Assembly (NCBI GenBank): GCA_964017065.1
Contig: OZ024783.1
Span: forward strand, 18,451,752-18,515,751
Length of the DNA: 64,000 bases
DNA from: Haliclona indistincta
Lineage: Eukaryota > Porifera > Demospongiae > Haplosclerida > Chalinidae
Reading direction: 5' to 3'
Shown: positions 1 through 10,721 of the stretch, one piece after another
Position numbering within the stretch: position 1 is the first letter of the stretch
How the letters are laid out: the number at the start of each line of letters is the position of its first letter
Made by a program: the position numbers and the translations under genes
Notes under the pieces: model-generated
The model's input: the letters and a program-made list of their open reading frames with translations, nothing else
Databases searched by the model: none
Told to the model about the DNA's origin: nothing

Positions 1-850
1 TTTGAACTTATTAGTTGTATTCTATGTTAGATGTTATTTCATTCTTACAACTCTGTGAGCAGTATATAGATACTAGTCTAGCAGAGATGTGAACGTGCAC
101 AGCCTCTTGAGAGTAAGGAGTGTGGTTTAAATGTTTAATATTACCAATCACAAGAATAATCATTCATTGAAAGGTTTAAAATAGTTAAAGAGGTTGAGGA
201 CGCAGACAGCATAATGTCAAGTCCAGGTATCATTTGACAACATGATACTTGTTAGTAATGTAATGGATGAAGAAGAGACTAGCACCGTGACAATTCATCG
301 ATGCTGCGAGCCGGCCTAAATAGTAGGAGCGCGCCTAGTAGAATCTTGTTGAAGTCAATATCACACTCACAGAGGCTTCTAGTCCTTTGCAACTTACGCT
401 GCGTGGTGTAGGAACCTTACTGTGCGTAGAATCTTGCTGCCGGTAAGCAGGCTAGACACTCAAGTTGTTCATGTCTGTGTAAGTCAGCTTTAACCCGCCA
501 TCTGAAGCGTTAACGAATAGATCAGTGTTATTTAGGGTATAGTACTGGTTTAGACACATTTTCATACCTCTGGCTTGCGCGCTGAAGCGTCCAGAGCAGA
601 GACAAAACGCAGTAGCGAGATAGCTGCAAAACCGATGTGGGCGGAGTTAATGATAAGAAGCGACAAGAGGGTTAATTAATGAAGTCGCTAGTCCAAAACG
701 GTCCAAAAACCATGTTTTTCAAGGATTACTCGCTTCTGGTAGTGTTTGATGCCTATCTAAGAAGTAAGTGCACTAACCCTGATATATACACATGCGATGG
801 TGCAGGTTTGGTAGTGATTCGTTCACTCATGACAGCCGCTATGCTTGTCA
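1..850. other. No recognisable gene
   Basis: I see no convincing exon, RNA gene or mobile-element end in this stretch. An open frame begins near 679, but it only gains length by running through the AAG microsatellite and has no recognisable domain before it. Confidence 0.6.
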
Positions 851-2038
851 AAGAAGAAGAAGAAGAAGAAGAAGAAGAAGAAGAAGAAGAAGAAGAAGAA
901 GAAGAAGAAGAAGAAGAAGAAGAAGAAGAAGAAGAAGAAGAAGAAGAAGAAGAAGAAGAAGAAGAAGAAGAAGAAGAAGAAGAAGAAGAAGAAGAAGAAG
1001 AAGAAGAAGAAGAAGAAGAAGAAGAAGAAGAAGAAGAAGAAGAAGAAGAAGAAGAAGAAGAAGAAGAAGAAGAAGAAGAAGAAGAAGAAGAAGAAGAAGA
1101 AGAAGAAGAAGAAGAAGAAGAAGAAGAAGAAGAAGAAGAAGAAGAAGAAGAAGAAGAAGAAGAAGAAGAAGAAGAAGAAGAAGAAGAAGAAGAAGAAGAA
1201 GAAGAAGAAGAAGAAGAAGAAGAAGAAGAAGAAGAAGAAGAAGAAGAAGAAGAAGAAGAAGAAGAAGAAGAAGAAGAAGAAGAAGAAGAAGAAGAAGAAG
1301 AAGAAGAAGAAGAAGAAGAAGAAGAAGAAGAAGAAGAAGAAGAAGAAGAAGAAGAAGAAGAAGAAGAAGAAGAAGAAGAAGAAGAAGAAGAAGAAGAAGA
1401 AGAAGAAGAAGAAGAAGAAGAAGAAGAAGAAGAAGAAGAAGAAGAAGAAGAAGAAGAAGAAGAAGAAGAAGAAGAAGAAGAAGAAGAAGAAGAAGAAGAA
1501 GAAGAAGAAGAAGAAGAAGAAGAAGAAGAAGAAGAAGAAGAAGAAGAAGAAGAAGAAGAAGAAGAAGAAGAAGAAGAAGAAGAAGAAGAAGAAGAAGAAG
1601 AAGAAGAAGAAGAAGAAGAAGAAGAAGAAGAAGAAGAAGAAGAAGAAGAAGAAGAAGAAGAAGAAGAAGAAGAAGAAGAAGAAGAAGAAGAAGAAGAAGA
1701 AGAAGAAGAAGAAGAAGAAGAAGAAGAAGAAGAAGAAGAAGAAGAAGAAGAAGAAGAAGAAGAAGAAGAAGAAGAAGAAGAAGAAGAAGAAGAAGAAGAA
1801 GAAGAAGAAGAAGAAGAAGAAGAAGAAGAAGAAGAAGAAGAAGAAGAAGAAGAAGAAGAAGAAGAAGAAGAAGAAGAAGAAGAAGAAGAAGAAGAAGAAG
1901 AAGAAGAAGAAGAAGAAGAAGAAGAAGAAGAAGAAGAAGAAGAAGAAGAAGAAGAAGAAGAAGAAGAAGAAGAAGAAGAAGAAGAAGAAGAAGAAGAAGA
2001 AGAAGAAGAAGAAGAAGAAGAAGAAGAAGAAGAAGAAG
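851..2038. repeat. Perfect (AAG)396 microsatellite
   Basis: The trinucleotide AAG (GAA) runs without a visible interruption for 1188 bp, about 396 units, between CTTGTCA and GTACCAATGG. One strand is all purine and the other all pyrimidine, the composition known to form triplex DNA in expanded GAA tracts. It is open in several frames as poly-Glu, poly-Lys, poly-Arg and, on the other strand, poly-Ser, so long open frames here are not evidence of genes. Complete perfection over this length suggests recent expansion or an assembly fill. Confidence 0.97.
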
Positions 2039-2396
2039 GTACCAATGGGCGGCGATTTCAGTTTACCACTTTAGAAACGTCTGCCAGCTTCGCCAAAGGT
2101 ATTTTCTTGCTCAGAAAAATCGCCTGATCAATCCTAGATGTCTAGAATCTCGAGAAACACTATAACAGCGAAGATCTGCAAATGCTCTCTGTCTTGATTT
2201 TCGTCGTCAAACAAGCAGTCCCGGCGACTTTCATAGACGTCCTACAAGCGCTTACACTTCAGAGTCACTCAGAGATAGTTAAAATGTAGTATAGATGTAT
2301 AATAGTAGAGATATGTGCGAAAACTCATTTTCACACATGAGTAGCTGCCATCTTAATTCGTGGTCATCCCTACCTATCATTGCCTATCGGCAATGA
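2039..2396. other. No recognisable gene
   Basis: This is AT-rich sequence between the microsatellite and the first ABCB7-like exon relic. A short run at 2362-2402 (GTCATCCC, then CAATGATAAT) resembles 62645-62690 inside the terminal-inverted-repeat element near the right end of the window. It may be an element remnant. Confidence 0.4.
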
Positions 2397-3176
2397 TAAT
2401 TGGTGCATTCTTCAACACTGCTCTAGCTATGGCTACTCCCTGCTTCTCACCTCCTGCAAGAGAGGGATAACAATTAAGGAGTGAGAGAATTATTCTGATA
2501 CTAAGACTGTCCCTTGCAAGAAAGTTAGTCTATACTCATGCAAAGTATAGCTATATAATACCAATAATATTCAGTATTGTCTCTACAATTTCCTGCAAAT
2601 CTTGTGACGTCATTCAATGGGCGTGGTGGTAGGCCTGTGCTAAAATGGCGGCAAGCTCCGAGCACGAGTACGTGTAGATCGAGGTGTAGATCTATAGCTA
2701 GTATGATCTAGTAGACTCTGCAGACATTAGCGACGATGACGAACTGTAGCTTCATCATACACTAGTATTGGTGCATTCTTCAACACTGCTCTGGCTATGG
2801 CTACACTCTGCTTCTGGGCACCAGTCCTACAAGAGAGCTAGGTTAACAAGGTGAGACGGACTGATAGACTGTCCCTTGTAAGAAAGTTTGTCTATACCCA
2901 TGCAAAGTAGAATAACAATAATATTCAGTATTGTCTGATAGTTTGAGTCCTCTCTCACCAACTGGTGTCTCATATTGTAGTGGCATCCCTTCAATAGCTC
3001 TCTTGAGTCCAGCTATCTCAATGGCGTTCATCACCTCCTCATCACTAGCTGATAGGTTACCATATGATACATTATAGAGGATTGTGTTATGGAACAGTAC
3101 ACTGTCCTGAGGGACCACTCCGATACTCCTCCGTAAGCTATCAAGTGTTATGTTCCTAATGTCCTCTCCTCCTGCT
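2397..3176 (-). pseudogene. ABCB7-like nucleotide-binding-domain exons, copy A (relic)
   Basis: Minus-strand exon pieces resemble the nucleotide-binding domain of ABCB7/Atm1, the mitochondrial half-transporter linked to Fe-S export. The piece at 2938-3176 reads [20 protein letters not shown] and then [17 protein letters not shown], the Q-loop region through to just before the ABC signature. The following signature exon, GGEKQ(G/R)[12 protein letters not shown], is present twice in damaged form, at 2397-2457 and 2765-2830, separated by unrelated sequence containing ATGGCGGCAAGCTC. The Walker A exons, the transmembrane half and the terminal exon are all absent. The same exon order appears at 19493-20745 and 58964-59690. 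Assignment to ABCB7 rather than another Atm1-type protein rests on remembered similarity. Non-functional status is clear from the missing parts. Confidence 0.75.
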
Positions 3177-5461
3177 CTGATCTTGAGTCATTACTGTTGA
3201 ATTATTCAAGAGCCTCTCAGCTACACTTGTGTATTGTAAATTTGTAGATGAGAGAAAATTGTCAAAATTTTGTTACTGAATTTTGTAAATTAGGTGATAA
3301 AGCTGACTAGTTAACTTATTCATAAAACAACTGTAAATCTCATTATGTAGTTATGACATTTGAAAGCCCCTGACATGAGCTACCATGCCTGACCCCTATA
3401 TACATCGGTTTCAGCGGTGAAATATATCCCGTGTTACCCTATTTTCTTCGTATAACCATTATTAATTATTAAATTTCCATAAAATTAAGTAATGGTGTAT
3501 ATTAGTATACTAAACAACACGCACAAATTAGCTTCCTGCATCTGGGATCCGGAATACATGTTTGAACACCTTGCACTAGATGCATGATGGGTATACTGGT
3601 AGTAATGCATGCTACAGTATGCTGAATTGCCGCAGGTTAACAGGCTGATATGACTGCATAGTGATTGGATTTTCTGAACTCAGTATTATCAATACATGAC
3701 TTAAAATTATAATTATTACACGACTAAAAGGAAGCACATGTGGGTGGGGCTATTCTAAAGATTCACTGTACAGTACAATAATTATGTTCGGCTTGATAAT
3801 AGATTCAAGATAGAATCAGTGATAAACGAGTCAGCCATGTGTCATGCACGGCCTTTTATGAGTTGTTGTTTTCCGCACAAAATGGTTTTTCACATTTATA
3901 GCTAGTTCTGCATATGCAATTAATTGCTCCTTGGTTTGCAGGACATGAGCTCTTTCAGTTGAGCTTTGACGGTAACCCTGAGACACACGGAGTGGGCAGA
4001 AACCGCTACTCTGACTATACGAGGTTAAGATGAAGGTCAGTCATTAGATACTGAGTGGTGGGTTTCTGTGGGCGAGAGAAACCGAGGCTAACCATCCCAA
4101 GATACTACAGGAAGTACATTGTACAGATGATGTTTGGGTGTGCCCTAGCTAGCTAGACAAAGCAGACTCCCAGTCTAACCCAGAGGGGCTCTCCCAGTGG
4201 ATGAGACCCTTGACCTTCCTGTACATGTGTTGTCTATAGCATGATCTCTTTCAGTTGATCATTGAGTGGGAAGGTACACTACTGATGACTAGTATTCAGT
4301 AAACTCATGCAGCTTCCTCTAAAACTCCATATCACTATACCATGTACAACTTATATGGACCAACATAAATATTGTAGCTATGTCTGAGTAGTAGTGGTAT
4401 TGTAAACTCGTGTTCATCATTGTCGATCATATGCGCTGATGTATGAGTGTGTTTGGTGATTTTCTGTCATCTTGCAATGCTGAAGGGAAAACCATTGAGT
4501 GTCACCTTCATGCACTAAAGTGTTCAGTCTCTGATCATCCTCCATCGTGTGAATAAGGACAACAGTGACTTTATGTAAAACTTCAATCACTTCAAATTGT
4601 CAGCCTCTGCTGCTTTCTGTGTGAGACTGAATTCATACATTAGTGCTCGGATGTGTTGCTTTACGTTGTATTTTTTTACAAGACAGTAAATCATTTTTGA
4701 GCTATGATGGAGGTCGAGGTGACTGTCTAGGCATAGCTAGACAGACATTTGTTAGATTAACAAGTAGTTGTGTGAAATGATTCTGCAATTATTTTAGTAA
4801 CTTGCTTAGCAAATCAACAGCGACCTTTCACAAAATGTATATACATGTGGGTTATCAGACAAGCAGCTTTCTTGTCATGGGTGTAACTATGGTGAAAGGG
4901 CAGGGAGTGCAGTGATTCAAGGAACAACATAGTAACAGCATCACTATAACCTTTGAGCGTACAGTAAGCCGCCTTTAACCCATGCATCGTTGAGAATCAG
5001 CCTACAGCTATATCTGTAGGCAACCCTCATGAGCTTATCCACCTGGAAAATAAAGATTTTGTTTGGTACTGCACACTTCACTCACAAAGTCTATTTTGTC
5101 CCTCCGCCCTTCCAATCCCTCTGCCCTTCCAATCCCGTAGTTATATCCATATATTATCTTGAAACAATTTTATCATTGAGAGCATATTTCCAGCTGATGA
5201 CAGACAAGCCCTCTCAGATTAACTATGATAATTTTCTCTATAATCTCTATACTATAGACTAATATACCAGTGTTCAAGCTGAAGGAGTGTTCGTGTCGTA
5301 GACGATATCGTGATTTTGAATGGCTCAAGAAAGAACTAGAGAGAGATAGCAAGGTATGTTGCCATGTGTTAGACAGACCCTGTAACATCATGTTGTCCTC
5401 TACAGATCGTTGTCCCTCCTCTTCCTGGCAAAGCATTAAAGAGACAACTAAGGAGATGAAG

Positions 5462-5540
5462 GTAACCCCGCCCCCTGTCATAACCCCGCCTCTTCTCATA
5501 ACCCCGCCCCTCACACAACCCCGCCCCCTCTCATACCTTG
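5462..5540. repeat. CCCCGCCCC-type minisatellite in SNX3 intron 3
   Basis: Units of about 17-18 bp with the core ATAACCCCGCCCC repeat four to five times directly after the exon 3 donor. The same array occurs at the same place in copy C (61769-61862), so it predates that duplication. It is notable as a GC-rich island in AT-rich DNA. Confidence 0.85.
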
Positions 5541-5633
5541 CATGAGTGTATATATTATTGCGTGTAGGTCTATTCGATGATGACTTTATTGAAGAACGAA
5601 GGAAAGGATTGGAAGAGTTTGTCAACAAGTTAG

Positions 5634-5678
5634 TCACACACACACACTTACACACACACAGACACACACACACACATG
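5634..5678. repeat. (AC)n-rich microsatellite
   Basis: An imperfect CA repeat lies just inside SNX3 intron 4 of copy A. It makes a histidine/threonine-rich frame that is not a gene. Confidence 0.85.
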
Positions 5679-5787
5679 CACCACACAAGGGGCTGAAGTC
5701 TCGTATGCTGACTGGCAAAATCACGGTTAAAATCTTAGTATTTTTCATGTGTATGCATTTTCTGTATAATTATAATAACACTGAAAT

Positions 5788-5887
5788 GTCGTACCTCTCA
5801 ATACACACATGTCTACTACCATGCTTGTATACTGACCTACCTGTGTCATACCTCTCACACATGTCTACTACCATGCTTGTATACTGA
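5788..5887 (-). repeat. Two-unit remnant of the 57-bp minisatellite in SNX3 intron 4
   Basis: About two units of the window's 57-bp satellite (reverse orientation, CATGTCTACTACCATGCTTG) lie in SNX3 intron 4 of copy A. The flank ATACTGACCACTA.CACAGTATTAT is shared with 35226-35250, where the corresponding array (33751-35231) has grown to about 1.5 kb. This is the smallest array of the family here and may show the state before expansion. Confidence 0.85.
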
Positions 5888-6354
5888 CCACTATCACAGT
5901 ATTATGTGTCATGGTTTACATAGTGAATTCCTGTGGTATCATGATAATCTTTAATTTGCCCATGACTGTATATCTTCAAATATGACTTGTCCTCAAGTAG
6001 AATTTCACATTTCACTATGAGATCAGGTGATGTGATTTAACCAATTATTGTAACCTGTAGCTATCCTGTGTTACTAAACAGTATTAGTGATCTTATGTCA
6101 ACTAACAAGTGTAATACATACTTGTACTAAATTTCTGACCACGAAATTTCTATGCATATGAAATATTCCACTATACTGAAATAGCCCTATAGCTTTATAA
6201 TATAATCCCGCCATGTGTTAATCACGTGTTGTTCCTCTACTGTAGGATTGCTGGTCATCCATTAGCTCAGAATGAACGGTGTTTACACATGTTCCTGCAA
6301 GAGTCTGTAATTGATAGGAATTATGTTCCCGGGAAAGTGCGTAGTAACCATTGA

Positions 6355-7561
6355 TACTAGTATTATCAGCTGATCCTATAGCATGTGTTGTGTGTGTGTG
6401 CATGATAGACTATATATGCTTAATATCATGATGGACATTATATACCTCTAACCTGCTACTGATCTCTCTTCTCTGAGTTTGTCTGTTAATAATTATTTTT
6501 GTTAATAATCACTGTAATGTATCGTGCGACATGGTCTGAAATAAGACTACGGTTGGAATTAACAAATACAAGTCCTACAATATGCATGTAGTCTGTAGAT
6601 GGAGCAAGCATGAAGCTCTAGCAACTTTAAGAACCTCATCAGTTTGAATCCTGTATTTTATTGACTTCGATCAAGAGAGAAGTAAATAGCTTTTATTCGA
6701 AGAAACCACTGTTATTACACTTCATGACTTATTATCAATAGCATAATAATCTTGGCCCAAGTGTTTTTTTTTGTCAAATTTAAATTGCACGATCAAAAAC
6801 AGAGTTGATAATAATTATAAAACTGCACATTTCGATTTACGTTGTGATGACTCTCTCTCCTGATGGTGGACTGGTTCTGAGAGAGAGACAGAGAAAGAGA
6901 GAGAGACAGAGAGGGATTGAGAGAGAGGGACAGAGAAAGGAGGGAGATGTAGCAACTTCTCATGTGACCACAGTATCACATGTATTATGTAGACACACTT
7001 ACAAGAACATGCAAAGAAAATGTAAAATTGATCATGATCTGACCTAGTAGTCTAGCGCATTATGACTCTCTTGAGTGAGTCTCCCGCAAACGGAAAAAAG
7101 GGAGGGGCTAAAAATTGGGTGAGGGTCTAGCCAAACTTGGAAGATGACACACATGTTTACAGCTGTATACATGTGTGTCTCATGCAGTGTCTCTCACCGT
7201 TCTTCCTCTTTCTCCTGGTCTTGTTGTATGGTACCTGTGTTCACTAGTTGCTGCATCATAGACAGGCAGAGCCCTCATCCGGTACAGAGAGGGAGTTACC
7301 TCTATCAATATCTGAGCAAGATACAATCAAAACCCCATGAGAGAGAGTGACAGAGTGGTATGGAAATAACCAAATAAACATATAGAAATCTTGATCACAA
7401 TGCAATTTTGAAAAAATTAGAGTGCATGGGCATGACTCTGCACCCTTAAGATACATTTTATAAACTTGAAATTACACAGTGCAACTAAACAACCATCAGT
7501 TCACACACAGTAGTTGCATGTAGTATGTTGTTGTACAGTAGTATCATATGTATAGTCAGCT
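6355..7561. other. Intergenic, with purine-rich stretch
   Basis: There is no convincing exon between the SNX3 stop and the kinase stop. The first half, to about 6870, continues the segmental duplication with 35697-36290. A GA-rich tract (GAGAGAGACAGAGAGG) spans about 6878-6945, where copy B instead has a (TC)n run at 36270. The 7150-7460 part contains weak open frames on both strands without recognisable domains. Confidence 0.5.
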
Positions 7562-9238
7562 CTATATCCTAGCCAGTAGGTCCATGACATTGCTCATGGT
7601 GGGACGATGAGCTGGTCTTTCACTGGTGCACCTCCTAATGAGGGAGACCATGCTGACCCACTGGATGCGCTGGATCTGTTCTTGGCGACGTTCTGGTTGG
7701 GACTCAGGGAGCTCTCCGAGGCACATCTCCACTAGGAGGATACCGTAGCTATACACGTCCATTTTGGGTGAGTGTTGATGAGGAAACATGGCCTCAGGAG
7801 CACCATAGGTTGGGTTACCAGGACCGATGGTGGTGGAGACGAGATTCATGAAGTTGGCTGATCCATAGTCGGACACCTTAGCTCGCCAGCAGCCATTGGG
7901 GAGAGGCTCAAGAAGAACATTGGCACTGCTGATGTCACGATGGATTATTGGGTGGGGCTGCCATTGGTGAAGGTAGCAGAGAGCACGACCAACATCTTGG
8001 CTAATGGAGGTGATGTGAACTCGAGGTAGCTCAACTTCTTTCTCCAGCTCCTTGCGCAGGCTGGTCGGCATCAACTCTGTTAGTATGACGGCTTGTCCCT
8101 CCCTCGTGGCTCCAATAAATAGCAGTAGGTGAGGATGGCGTAGCTTGGCAGCCATTGTCATCTCTCGTACAAACAGTCGACGATTGTAATTGGACAGGAT
8201 TACGTCATGCAGGAACTTTGCAGCTACACGCAGACCACGGAACTTGGCGACCCTCACTTCACCCCAGCCTCCTTTGCCCAGCACCTCCTCGGTCAGCTCC
8301 ACCTCCTCTCTCCTCACCACCCAGTGGGGCTGCTCCTCCCTCCCCTCAGCAATGCTCATGACTGACAGCTGATGGAGATGAGAGTGACCATTGTACGATG
8401 GTGTCACTATCACTGACCTGCTGTCTGAGCTGCTGGACCTCTTCCTGTCCTCTAGTGTTGGCTGCCTGGAGCTCCTCTTTCTCTCTCACTAACTCCTCCT
8501 TCTCTCTCACTAGTTGATCTCTCTCTCTCATCAGTTGTTGCTCTCTCTCTCGTGCCTACAAGAGGTGAGAGCTAAAATGTTTACTAGTTTTCTTTCAGTA
8601 GCTGGATTACCTCTTGCTGTGACTGCTGGAGCTGATGGTTCTCTCTAGTGAGAAATTCCTGAACCTGTCTCATTTGTTGCTCGTTCTACAAACACATAAA
8701 AGGATTAGAACCAGAAAGGAATGCCACAAATAACATTCATGCAAAAAAGCATTAAAGTTTCATAACTTCATTACACATGCTAGTGAGTTGTACAACGAGC
8801 GAACCTGTTCCTTCTCTCTAGTCACTCGTTCCTTCTCTCTAGTCACTTGTTCCTTCTCTCTAGTCACTCGTTCCTTCTCTCTAGTCACTCGTTCCTTCTC
8901 TCTAGTCACTCGTTCCTTCTCTCTAGTCAGTTGTTCCTTCTCTCTAGTCAATTGTTCCTTCTCTCTAGTCACTTGTTCCTTCTCTCTAGTCACTTGCTGG
9001 AGCTCTGCCATCAGTCGCTGCTCAACGTCTCTGGCTCTCTCCGGCTGTAGTTGTTGCTGTGTGATGCGGTAGCCACCATTACTAACAGCATCGTCAGAAG
9101 GACTCACCTCACGGAGCTGATCACTGCTACCCTCCACCTTCCTCCTCCTTCCCTCTGATAACAACTGCTGGTACTCCCTCTTGTCTTCCAAGGCTGCTCC
9201 TACCCTTCCCACCCCCTGCTGACCATCTCCTCCCTGGA
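7562..9238 (-). CDS. Coiled-coil protein kinase, 5' partial
   Basis: Four minus-strand exons join in frame: 9238-8805, 8685-8611, 8555-8418 and 8368-7562, with GT-AG introns of about 49-120 bp. The first three exons encode a long charged coiled coil with repeated TREKEQ/REKEEL heptads. The last encodes a complete kinase domain. It has glycine loop GKGGWGEV, lysine in VAAKFL, catalytic HRDISSANV, DYG instead of DFG, GAPEAM, and a stop right after the C-lobe (LLARI). Catalytic residues are present, so it is probably active, most like the tyrosine-kinase-like group; substrate unknown. Using acceptor CCATCAG before CTGTCAGTC keeps the frame, whereas the next AG would give an immediate stop. No start codon is evident, since 9238 sits behind an acceptor-like TCATGCAG, so an upstream exon is expected beyond 9240. 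The DYG is a mild departure from consensus. Confidence 0.8.
8808..8995 (-). repeat. 21-bp coding tandem repeat (TREKEQV/L heptads)
   Basis: About nine copies of a 21-bp unit (TTCCTTCTCTCTAGTCACT on the plus strand) lie inside the first kinase-gene exon. The unit is exactly seven codons, so each copy adds one coiled-coil heptad (T/L-T-R-E-K-E-R/Q). Copy-number change would lengthen the rod without breaking the frame. Confidence 0.9.
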
Positions 9239-9378
9239 CTGCATGAGGAGAGGAGCTGTTATGTGTCTACAGTACACCAGTACCACTGTGCAGTGTGTGA
9301 CACTATAGCTACTGACTGTACTGCAATTGAGCATCACATGTTCATATATTCACTCAATTCAATGAGGACAGTTTCAAG

Positions 9379-10138
9379 CATGGTAGTAGACATGTATGTG
9401 TTGAGAGGTATGACACAGGTAGGTCAGTATACAAGCATGGTAGTAGACATGTGTGTGTTGAGAGGTACGACACAGATAGGTCAGTATACAAGCATGGTAG
9501 TAGACATGTGTGTGTTGAGAGGTATGACACAGGTAGGTCAGTATACAAGCATGGTAGTAGACATGTGTGTGTTGAGAGGTATGACACAGATAGGTCAGTA
9601 TACAAGCATGGTAGTAGACATGTGCGTGTTGAGAGGTATGACACAGGTAGGTCAGTATACAAGCATGGTAGTAGACATGTGTGTGTTGAGAGGTATGACA
9701 CAGATAGGTCAGTATACAAGCATGGTAGTAGACATGTGTGTGTTGAGAGGTATGACACAGGTAGGTCAGTATACAAGCATGGTAGTAGACATGTGTGTGA
9801 GGTAAGACACAGGTAGGTCAGTTTACAAACATGGTAGTAGACATGTGTGTGTTGAGAGGTACGACACAGGTAGGTCAGTATACAAGCATGGTAGTAGACA
9901 TGTGTGTGAGGTATGACACAGGTAGGTCAGTATACAAGCATGCAGGTAGTAGACATGTGTGAGAGGTACGACACAGGTACAAGCATGGTAGTAGACATGT
10001 GTATGTTGAGAGGTATGACACAGATAGGTCAGTATACAAGCATGGTAGTAGACATGTGTGTGAGGTATGACACAGGTAGGTCAGTATACAAGCATGGTAG
10101 TATACATGTGTGTGAGGCACGACACAGGTAGGTCAGTA
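9379..10138 (+). repeat. 57-bp minisatellite array M1 (left part)
   Basis: Tandem units of 57 bp contain GTAGTAGACATGTGTG, TTGAGAGGTATGACACAG and GTAGGTCAGTATAC. Shorter 52-bp units lack five bases around TGTTG. At 57 bp the unit is 19 codons, so open frames run through it on both strands. Those are by-products of the repeat. The array is split from its right part (10722-11716) by an inserted element. Confidence 0.97.
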
Positions 10139-10721
10139 CATGGGCGGCTGCAGGATTTCATGTTAACCTGGGCATCATATAACAAATAATAGCAGAGGGG
10201 GCAGTAGAAATATGAATATATAATTGCCAACGGGGAGGGGGGGGCTATGTGCTATGTGTATTGATCAATTAGCCTACAGCGCTTTGAATAGATCTTGCAA
10301 CGCCACAGTCAAAGCGGAAGTAACACGTTTTCTTACGTTGACCAATCAATCACGCGCTTCAATTCTCTGATGCAGGCCCGCACGTGACCAGCCGTGTTTG
10401 ATTGGTCAACGTATTACTTCCGCTTTGACTGTGGCGTTGCAAGATCTATTCAAAGCGCTGTACACAAACAAATGATTGCATGTGTGGTTTTCACAACACT
10501 GATGACTCCAACCCAGATTTAGCAACACATAGCAACTGTTTTCATATACTAAGACTGCTAAATCAACATATGCATTCATAATAACTAAATTCATCTACCA
10601 AGTCAGCAAAAAAGGGGGGGCAATTGAGTGGTTAGAGCCCTGCTGCCTAATGACTGGAAAGGTAAGTCAGCTGCACTACCTGGGCATTGCCCAGGTGGGC
10701 CCGTCCCTGCAGCCGCCTATG
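10139..10721. mobile_element. Non-autonomous hAT-like element in the minisatellite
   Basis: The satellite unit is interrupted by 583 bp with terminal inverted repeats CATGGGCGGCTGCAGG and, reversed from the right end, CATAGGCGGCTGCAGG. The flanking 8 bp GGTCAGTA is repeated exactly on both sides (10131-10138 and 10722-10729) and is part of the satellite unit. An 8-bp target duplication is the hallmark of hAT transposition. There is no transposase frame. A second inverted-repeat element is nested inside at 10275-10462. Confidence 0.8.
10275..10462. mobile_element. Foldback MITE with TA target, nested
   Basis: About 50-bp inverted arms (CAGCGCTTTGAATAGATCTT and its complement) enclose a roughly 80-bp centre. 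The arms are bounded by TA on each side, consistent with a Tc1/mariner-type MITE. It is non-coding and sits inside the hAT-like element, so it inserted after or travelled with it. Confidence 0.7.

Larger units (their letters stand above)
3942..6354 (+). pseudogene. SNX3-like: SNX3-like sorting nexin, copy A (frameshifted)
   Basis: Five PX-domain exons match sorting nexin 3/12, a small PI3P-binding retromer cargo adaptor. Exon 1 is 3942-4035 (NPETHGVGRNRY), exon 2 is 5258-5353 (TNIPVFKLKECSCRRRYRDF), exon 3 is 5406-5461 (IVVPPLPGKALKRQL), exon 4 is 5568-5628 (LFDDDFIEERRKGLEEF) and exon 5 is 6246-6354 (IAGHPLAQNERCLHMF, stop at 6352). All internal junctions have GT/AG. The RRYRDF basic motif matches the PI3P pocket of the family. 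Two lesions break the frame. A 2-bp TA insertion near 4018 in exon 1 leads to a stop before the donor, and exon 3 lacks 8 bp that copy C retains around PFRG. The first coding exon of the family, upstream of the PX domain, was not found. Confidence 0.85.
2400..6870. repeat. Segmental duplication, copy A
   Basis: The ABCB7-relic, intergenic and SNX3 block at about 2400-4790 is nearly identical to 19850-22366 (copy B) and recognisably similar to 59290-61110 (copy C). The exon 2-4 part at about 4790-5640 matches 61110-61923. The last-exon part at 5885-6870 matches 35232-36290. Copies A and B share the doubled ABCB7 signature exon that C lacks, so A and B look more recently related. Ends are approximate because they were read by eye. 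Confidence 0.8.

Noticed and set aside
679..2165. Four long frames encoding poly-Glu, poly-Lys, poly-Arg and poly-Ser proteins
   Set aside because: They are translations of the AAG microsatellite in different frames and have no domain outside it.
5173..5748. 191-codon minus-strand frame
   Set aside because: It is antisense to SNX3 exons 2-4 and the intron CA and CCCCGCCCC repeats.
6218..6403. 61-codon minus-strand frame, repeated at 35560-35745
   Set aside because: Antisense of the conserved SNX3 last exon; its conservation is explained by that exon.
8155..8372. Two plus-strand frames opposite the kinase exon
   Set aside because: They are complements of the kinase coding sequence.
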